A stretch of 64,000 nt of DNA from Lolium rigidum (taxonomy: Eukaryota; Streptophyta; Magnoliopsida; Poales; Poaceae). Below, in pieces: positions 57,609 through 64,000 of this stretch. A program made the position numbers and the translations under genes. Within the stretch, counting starts at the first letter, position 1, and the number at the start of each line of letters is the position of its first letter. The notes below the pieces were generated by a model. It ran no database searches, was not told the DNA's origin, and saw nothing but the letters and a program-made list of their open reading frames with translations. Where the stretch lies: assembly GCF_022539505.1 (NCBI RefSeq), contig NC_061510.1, positions 262,641,687 to 262,705,686 of the forward strand, given 5' to 3'.

Positions 57609-57953
57609 GATGAGGAGTGGGAGGCCGATGATGGCCATGATGAGGAGGGGAAGGACGTCGCCGACGACAACCTTGAGAAGGAGGGGAGGACCATTGCTGA
57701 CACTGGCCATGAGAAGGCGGAGGAGGAAGAGGCCGAGGAGGCGGCGGCGGCAAAGAAGGAGGCAAGGGTCCGGGCGAAGGCGAAGGAGGAGGTGCAGCCG
57801 GCGAGCACCGACGACGACGAATACAGCAAGGACTACTCGTCGGAGGGGGACACAATATCCTCCGACGCGTCGAACACCACGACCTCTTCGGAAGAGGTGA
57901 CGAGCACAAAGCGCCTCCATGAGAACGACGAGGAGGGGCAATCAAAGAAGTAG
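57609..57953 (+). pseudogene. Acidic reading frame carried by the Harbinger element, 5' part cut by CACTA
   Basis: The frame encodes EEWEADDGHDEEG, then a Glu/Ala/Lys-rich coiled coil (EKAEEEEAEEAAAAKKEAR), then an acidic Ser-rich tail ending NDEEGQSKK and a stop at about 57951. No ATG of its own is visible; the upstream part would have been on the other side of the CACTA insertion (41520-41759). I do not recognise a family. A captured host fragment or an element-specific ORF are both possible. Confidence 0.4.
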
Positions 57954-58236
57954 TAGTTTAAAAATTAGTTCATATTTTTTCGAATTTTTTATATGTAATT
58001 TGTTACAATATGTTGCACTACTTTGAAAATCTTGATGGTACCTACAAATTCCTTCTCTCTGTTGAAATAAAAATGCAAAAAAACAAATAATGAGTTATTT
58101 TAATGTTTGACGGGCGCGTTTGGGGGACGCGCCTGGGGAGCGACGTCCTCCAAACGCGGCACAAAGAAAAAGCGTTCCCCAAACACTCAATCCAGCGCCG
58201 TTTGAGGGACAATTTTGAGGACGCGGGGAGATGCTC
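57954..58236. other. Right end of the outer Harbinger element
   Basis: It contains the stop-proximal AT-rich tail, then 'gcgtttgggggacgcg' subterminal sequence and the terminus GCGGGGAGATGCTC. Confidence 0.6.
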
Positions 58237-58271
58237 TTAGACTTTAGATGGTGGTGTTTGTGCTGGTGTAA

Positions 58272-59271
58272 GAGCATCTCTAGTAGTGCCCGTATAAACT
58301 CGAATCGAGAACACGGAGTTCGGTCTCCCGAATTTTTTAGTTTCGATGATTTTAGTCGCGGCGCAAAATAGAAAGTGAAAACGCGAACTGAAAAATGGAA
58401 ATCAAAAGTCACGGGAAATTTTGCTCGGATGATCCATGCGAAATGAAACGAAATCTTGCTCCGATCGAGCTACATTCGAACATAATTTACACATACTAAT
58501 CAAAATACTAACTAAACCTACTCGTCCTCACTAATTTGACCCCAAAAACTATGAAATTGGCTCCGGGATTTTCACCGGGGTTGTACGCCTGGAGGAGGAC
58601 GGTTTTTTGGCGCCGGAGATGCCTATGCGAGGATGAGTGCGGCCACCTCAAACGGCGCCGCATCCGCCGAGCTCCCGCGGGTGACAGGCTGCCCGTCTTC
58701 CTCGTCATCGTCGTTGCACTCGCCGCGCGGCGGAAGCGCCGGCAGCGGCGGGCTGCACGAGCCGGCGGGGGGTGCGTCGCCTTCCACATCACACGCCTCC
58801 GAGCGCACAGGCTGGCGTGCGAACCTATGCGGCCACCTGCCGGCCGCCCGCTTCCAAGCTTCATCGAAGCGCGCCCGCCTCGCGCAGTCCGCCTCCGACC
58901 GCACACCCGACGGACGCGGTAGCGATTTTCCGCCGCTGATTCGGCCCCCTCCCCTACCGGCCTGTCTTGCACGCACCATTACGGAGGGAGGGGTGGTGGC
59001 GGCGGAGCGGAAAAGGCGAAGACAGCGAAGCAATTTCTCGCCCGAGGTGGAGCGGAGACTCGATGGAGCGGCGGCGGGGGAGTAGGGTTTTGGAACCCAA
59101 CTCGCCCCCGCGCCCTGTATAAGTACGGGGTGGCCGTCCAATTTCTCGGGCCCCCGAAATCATTTTACGGGCCAGGTCGCGAGTTCGGGCTCCAGATTCT
59201 GGGACTCTTTCCGTATTCTCGCTGGAATTTTTCGGTTCCGGCTCGTTTTTAAGTGACTGTTAGAGCTGCTC
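58272..59271. mobile_element. PIF/Harbinger-type element, 1.0 kb
   Basis: Ends GAGCATCTCTAGTAG and CTGTTAGAGCTGCTC are imperfect inverted repeats, flanked by TAA (58269-58271, 59272-59274). It lies 35 bases from the end of the previous Harbinger element. No transposase is encoded. Confidence 0.7.
58623..59141 (-). CDS. GC-rich ORF of unknown function inside a Harbinger element
   Basis: 172 codons open on the minus strand. The middle (ADCARRARFDEAWKRAAG) and the acidic C-terminal part (GECNDDDEEDGQPVTRG) look protein-like, but a plus-strand frame is open over the same bases, so GC richness alone could explain it. No transposase motif. Low confidence that it is translated. Confidence 0.3.
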   Translation of the reverse strand: MDGHPVLIQGAGASWVPKPYSPAAAPSSLRSTSGEKLLRCLRLFRSAATTPPSVMVRARQAGRGGGRISGGKSLPRPSGVRSEADCARRARFDEAWKRAAGRWPHRFARQPVRSEACDVEGDAPPAGSCSPPLPALPPRGECNDDDEEDGQPVTRGSSADAAPFEVAALILA

Positions 59272-59443
59272 TAAGGACTAGAACAATATAAGCCATAGCA
59301 GGCATTTTACTTTTTCCGGTTGTGAGTATCGGCACGATCAATAAGGGCATCTCCAACGCGGCGACCCATCTCGCGCCCGCGCGTCCGGATGGGTCCAACC
59401 GGACAAAAACGCGGCCCAGCGCGCGGACCCATCCCAAAAACGG

Positions 59444-62400
59444 ATGGCCGCGGTGTCAGGGATGACCCAAAGCCGCGGACGCCGATCGCTGGCCGCTCAC
59501 ATCCTCCCTTTGTCCACCCTGGCCCGCCTGTCTGCCTCCCAAAACACACCCACTTCACTCCACTCCCAAAACCTAGAGAAGGCCGACGAAGCTCCTGCCG
59601 CCACCACCGCCACCATCGGAGACGAGGCCCAGCTCGCGGCCATTGCCGCTCCTCCCGTGGAGGCGGCTCCTGAACTGGACGCTCTGGTGGTTGTGGAGCC
59701 CGGGCCGGCAACGAAGAAGGCGAAGCCCGAGCTCACCGGACGATTGAGAGCAAGAAGCGGGGCGACAGGCGCAGGGTGCACGAGCAACGGAAGAAGGATG
59801 CCGCTGCCGCGGAGGAGCGGTAGCGGGCGGCGGAGTAGCTCCTTCAACTCCAAACGCAGGCGAAAGCGAATGCCATGAAAGAGCATGCCATGCTCTTTTA
59901 CGGCCACGCAACGCTCACTCAGCACATGATCATCCCGGGCGCCGGCACGGCCTCGGGGGGGGGGCTCGGCCTCATCCGTGACCCGGCCCCTTCCTCCAAG
60001 GTCAATAGCCCCGCTGACCGCCCCGTTTGGGTACACGCCCGACGCGCACGAAATAGTGGCGCCGTCGGGGCGGTACACGTACCCGTCACGGGATGGGTCA
60101 CCGGAGGTGGGCGAGTCCATGACGGGGCCGTCGCCTTCGTCCATTGACCTCAATAGTGCGCCGGCGAACTCCAAGGCCCCCAAGCACCTGGGAGCAGCAG
60201 CGATGACCGGTGCACGCAACCTGTTCGATGATTTGTCGGCCAAGCGCGCGCTGCCATTGATGCAGGCACCGTCCACCGTGCAGGCCCCTCCGTCCTACCC
60301 GCCGACAATGCCGACCACCGTGCCATATCCTTCGACCGACCAGGCTCCCCAGCCACCTCCCAATGACACAGAGGAGGACACCACTGGCCATCCCGGCAGC
60401 ATGAACATCGACCAGGAGCCGTTGTTCGCTGAGGAGCTCACACAAGCCACAGCTGCACAAGCTCGAGGTCGCCGGGTTAGCAAAAGAACCACCAACTACA
60501 CGGCGCAGGAGGACAAGATGCTCGTCGATGGATGGTTGACCATTGGGCAAGATGCATTGATAGGTGCCGAGTAGAAGGGGACCGCATTCTGGTGCCGGAT
60601 CTATGAATACTTCTACGAACATCGCAAATACGGAGAGGAGGCATTTGAGAGCGACCGCAACGATATATCCTTCCAAAAGAGGTGGGGAACAATTCAAACG
60701 GAATGCAACAAGTTCCAGGCGGCGTATGATCACGTGAAGTGGATTCCCGTTAGCGGCATCAGCATAAAGGACTTGGTATAGTTCTTAACCCCAACTTGTT
60801 CTTTCGTTATTTGCACATATGTTTGTCACTGTTGTCTTCCTTTGCTCTAGGTGTGGCAAGCTTTGGATTTCTTCAAATCGACGAACGAAGGAAAGAGCCT
60901 TGCCTTCTCTCATTGCTGGAAGGAACTCTAGGGCACTCCCAAGTTCCAGGAGGGGTACGAGGGGTACATGGAGACCTTGACTGGCAACAAGACCGCCAAA
61001 GATCCCACGGTCATTGACCTTGATGGTGGGTGATAACCCACAAGTATAGGGGATCGCAACAGTCTTCGAGGGAAGTAAAACCCAAATTTATTGATTCGAC
61101 ACAAGGGGAGGTAAAGAATACTTATAAGCCTTAACAACTGAGTTGTCAATTCAGCTGCACCTGGAAAAGCACTAGTAACAAGGGTGATGTAAAAGTAGCA
61201 GTAATATGAGAGTGATAGTAACAGTAACACAGCAGCAGTAATAGTAACACAGAGGCAATGGCACCAAAGAATAGTTGATACTACTACCAATGTCATATAG
61301 AACGAGTATATGATGATGAGAGATGGACCGGGGTTCCCAGCTATCTACACTAGTGGTAACTCTCCAATAACAAGTGTTGGGTGAACAAATTACAGTTGGG
61401 CAATTGACAAATAGAGAAGGCATAACAATGCACATACATATATCACGATGAATACTATGATATTTAATCAGGGCATTACGACAAAGTACATAGACCGCTA
61501 TCCAACATGCATCTATGCCTAAAAAGTCCACCTTCAGGTTATCATCCGAACCCCTTCCAGTATTAAGTTGCAAACAACAGACAATTGCATTAAGTATGGT
61601 GCGTAATGTAATCAACACAAATATCCTTAGACAAAGCATTGATGTTTTATCCCTAGTGGCAACAACACATCCACAACCTTAGAACTTTCCGTCACCGTCC
61701 CGCATTCAATGGAGGCATGAACCCACTATCGAGCATAAATACTCCCTCTTGGAGTTACAAGTATCAACTTGGCTAGAGCCTCTACTAGAAACGGAGAGCA
61801 TGCAAGAACATAAACAACATATATGATAGATTGATAATCAACTTGACATAGTATTCCATATTCATCGGATCCCAACAAACACAACACCGATTACATCAAA
61901 TGAATCTCAATCATGTAAGGCAGCCCATGAGATCATTGTATTGAAGTACATGGGGGAGAGAGTACCTACTAGCTACAGCTAGAACCCGTAGTCCATGGGG
62001 GAACTACTCACGGAGCATGATGGAGGCGGTGGCGTTGATGGAGATGGCTTCCGGGGGCACTTCCCCGTCCCGGTGGCGTGCCGGAACAGAGATTCTGTCC
62101 CCCGAATTGGAGTTTCGCGATGGCGGCGGCGCCCCTGGAGTCTTTCTGGAGTTTCGTCAATTCGTATCGCGTTTTTAGGTCGAAAGGGGTCTTATAGGAA
62201 AAGAGGCGACGTAGGAGGGTGCCTGGGCCCCCCTCACCATAGGCTGGCGCGGCCAGGCCTGGGGCCGCGCCGCCTTATGGTGTGGTGGCCCCCTGGCCCG
62301 CCTCCGACTCTCCTTCGGTGTTCTGGGGTCTTCCCGGAAAAATAAGATTCTGGGTCTTTGTTTCGTCGAATTCCGAGAATATTGCCCAAACAGCCTTTCT

Positions 62401-62819
62401 GGAACCAAAAACAGCAGAAAACAGGAACTGGCACTTCGGCATCTTGTTAATAGGTTAGTTCCGGAAAACGCATACAAACATTATAAAGTGCGAGCAAAAC
62501 ATGTAGGTATTGTCATAAAACAAACATGGAACATCAGAAATTATAGATACATTGGAGACGTATCAGTGGGCAGCCTTGCGGTAGCTCCTCTTCTCGTGCA
62601 AGTCGTCCACGAGGTCACAAGGCAACCAAAGCCGACATGAAGCGTGATGCTTCGGCCATGCAATTGTTCGGCACTTTGAAGAAGATGCATGCTGACCGAG
62701 AGGTGTCCACGGACAAGAGGGATGAGAGGAGGCGCCGGGAGAAAGAAGAGGACAGGAAGAACTACTTCGATGTCCAAAAGAGGAAGTTTGAGATTGAAGA
62801 GGTGAAGGCCAAGAAAAAG
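59444..62819 (+). pseudogene. PIF/Harbinger ORF1-like Myb/SANT gene, multiply broken
   Basis: The N-terminal Ala/Pro-rich part (from 59444) shifts frame before HAMLFYGHATLTQHMIIPG (59883) and again near 59975. The SANT-type DNA-binding region is clear (TTNYTAQEDKMLVDGWLTIG at 60490, RIYEYFYEHRKYGEEAF, SFQKRWGTIQTECNKFQAAY), with a premature stop TAG at 60572. An intron 60776-60850 (GT...AG) leads to exon 2 (VWQALDFFKSTNEGKSLAF), which has a stop at 60928. The solo LTR 61031-62565 sits in exon 2. Beyond it the coiled-coil end (MKRDASAMQLFGTLKKMHAD) continues until the next LTR at 62820. ORF1 proteins help the Harbinger transposase bind the element. Confidence 0.75.
61031..62565 (-). mobile_element. 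Fatima-like solo LTR
   Basis: On the minus strand it starts TGATACGTCTCCAATG and ends GGGTTATCA; length 1535 bp, with a 5-bp duplication GTGGG on both sides (61026-61030, 62566-62570). No internal retrotransposon sequence is present, so the two LTRs recombined and removed the body. The last part resembles the LTR at 19191-20590. Open frames in it are not genes. Confidence 0.85.
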
Positions 62820-64000
62820 TGTTGTGGGTATAATTTATGGGTATATCAACGGCATGGCCTAGATCCGGCAAGCCCGGGTGGCCCACAGATGGTGGTGTGG
62901 CATGTGGCCCATCGGGCGGCCCAGTTGCTGTAGATCACGATGGATGAAGTCCAGCCCAGGAGCAAGGAGCCGGATCTCAACCGACCTACGAAGGAGGCCG
63001 GATCCGTGAATGATGCGGGGTGGCCTTTGGACACCTACGCATCAAGACCAACAAGTGCAGCCCCGACTATCATCGACGCTACACCATGGCCAAGGAGTCC
63101 CCCAAGTGGACCAACAACACAAACCCCCGCCATATATGTCAAGGTGAACTCCTTCCTCTCGACACTCGACCTCGTCAATACCTTGGATGGAATGCTACCT
63201 CATGTCGGTGTGTTACATGTCATTAGGTACAAGAGTCATCGAGGAACCGGAGAGAAGGAACTCCCATGGTGCAACGAAGAGAGAAGAAGAAGAAGGAAAG
63301 AAGAGAAGAAGGAAGAGGAAGAAGAGGCGGGAGGAAGAGGCCCAGCCGGTCCAGAGGCCGGTCAACTGGGCCCCAGGCCGGCCAGGCCGGTCCCAGGGCC
63401 GGTCATACCGGGCCCCAGACCGGATCCACCCCGGCGACAACCGGGCGTCGTACCGACGCCAACCCGAGGAACTTTTGCGAACTTCCAATTTGGCGGCCGG
63501 TTGACCGGCCCTAGCACCAGGCCGTCCGGTCCCAGGCCCGGTTGGAACCCGGTTGACCGGATTTCACGGGACAGACTCGACCGGAAACGGCCCGAGTCGA
63601 TCAACCGCGTACCTTTTCGACCCAAGTCGCCTTGTACCTCTATATAAGCACCTAGGTCATCCCCTTTACCCCTTAGACAAGATTTAGGCTTAGACATGGA
63701 TTTGAGCTTTGTCTCCCTAGGGTTTCATCCCCTTTGTATCAAGGCTACCCTTGTTGGATGATTGGATTTGGTGTGTGAGATTCTAGTGCTACCCACTCTC
63801 TCTCCCACTCCTAGATTCATCTCCCTCACCAATCTCTCCGCTCGGAATTCTACCGCGCGTCTCTTCCGGGTTGATTCTATTGGCGTGGTCCATCGAGCCA
63901 CGGGGGTAAGTATCGATTGTATCGGGTTGGTGTGCGTGCGTGAGTTCCTCGTGTTCTTCGTGTTCATCTTGTTCTTCGCGCTCTCCCTCTCTTCCCTCTT
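62820..64000 (+). mobile_element. LTR of an unclassified retrotransposon, runs off the window
   Basis: It starts TGTTGTGGGTATAATTTATG directly inside the ORF1 coding sequence. A section rich in 'ggccggtc' (63340-63600) leads to a TATA box 'tatataa' at 63641-63647, followed by a presumed transcription start. The end of the LTR and internal genes are outside. The open frames at 62940-63697 fall on its untranslated GC-rich part and are not called. Confidence 0.6.
63641..63647 (+). promoter_or_regulatory. LTR TATA box
   Basis: 'tatataa' in the terminal LTR, at the boundary between its GC-rich upstream section and the downstream leader. Confidence 0.55.

Larger units (their letters stand above)
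41347..58236 (+). mobile_element. PIF/Harbinger-type element hosting a nested CACTA
   Basis: Ends GAGCATCTCCAGCCGC and GCGGGGAGATGCTC are inverted, flanked by TTA on both sides (41344-41346, 58237-58239). Without the nested CACTA and its duplicated CGG the element is about 1.2 kb. Besides GC-rich ends it holds a non-transposase reading frame split by the CACTA (see 57609). It is therefore non-autonomous. Its right neighbour at 58272 is another Harbinger element. Confidence 0.78.
59345..62819 (+). mobile_element. Harbinger-type element with ORF1, right end not in window
   Basis: It begins GGGCATCTCCAACGCGGCGAC after TAA (59342-59344), the same terminus as the MITE at 4734. It contains a Myb/SANT ORF1-type gene, interrupted by a solo LTR, and is cut at 62820 by another LTR. 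The matching right end and any transposase would lie beyond the window. Confidence 0.55.

Noticed and set aside
62940..63697. 235-codon frame and overlapping minus frames
   Set aside because: The stretch lies within an LTR and consists largely of 'ggccggtc' repeats and purine runs.

Overview
The window is a repeat-dense stretch of nuclear DNA from a cool-season grass, most likely Triticeae or a close relative. The evidence is LTR families with long terminal repeats starting TGATACGTC and TGATAACCC at opposite ends, a BARE/Angela-type Copia LTR start, CACTA elements with TAGTCGCGG or TGGCGCACC subterminal repeats, Stowaway MITEs and GAGCATCTCCA-ended PIF/Harbinger elements. Family names (Sabrina-like, Fatima-like, BARE/Angela-like) come from recognising the sequence style, not from a search. 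The only host-gene material I can support is a DUF674 family gene, present as two damaged, duplicated copies. One 100-base N gap (24094-24193) breaks the assembly.

Layout. 1-7280: AT-rich intergenic DNA with Stowaway and Harbinger MITEs and two 3' ends of one LINE family. 7284-19033: LTR-like sequence, then a minus-oriented gypsy element (element A) with a decayed antisense gene. Element A is split by a complete 6.46 kb non-autonomous Athila-type element (11409-17872, TSD CTCTT). 19034-24093: a chain of insertions (LTR fragment, then a Sabrina-like gag-protease element, then a Copia LTR) that ends at the gap. 24194-34234: a large CACTA element, 5' end lost in the gap, with a TNP2 transposase gene, a small antisense gene, a second gene joining a plant En/Spm transposase-type domain to a Ulp1-like protease, and several internal tandem arrays. 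34235-40734: two copies of a DUF674 locus in direct orientation. Copy A is cut by the large CACTA element; copy B is cut by a 902 bp CACTA derivative of the same family only about 25 bp away in the same exon. A SINE and a TIR transposon are each present in one copy and absent in the other. 41347-58236: a PIF/Harbinger element containing a CACTA element (41760-57451), which contains a young 14.0 kb Tat-lineage gypsy retrotransposon (42109-56110) with an antisense gene; target duplications at all three levels are intact. 58272-59271: another Harbinger element. 59345-62819: a Harbinger-type element with a Myb/SANT ORF1 pseudogene, broken by a Fatima-like solo LTR (61031-62565) and by a further LTR that runs off the window.

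Almost every coding region is a transposon gene and nearly all carry stops or frameshifts. Many shifts are single-base, including in an element whose LTRs are almost identical, so base-level assembly error is a real alternative to biological decay. No rRNA, true tRNA gene, CRISPR or bacterial-type signal was seen; the only tRNA-like sequence is the head of the SINE.
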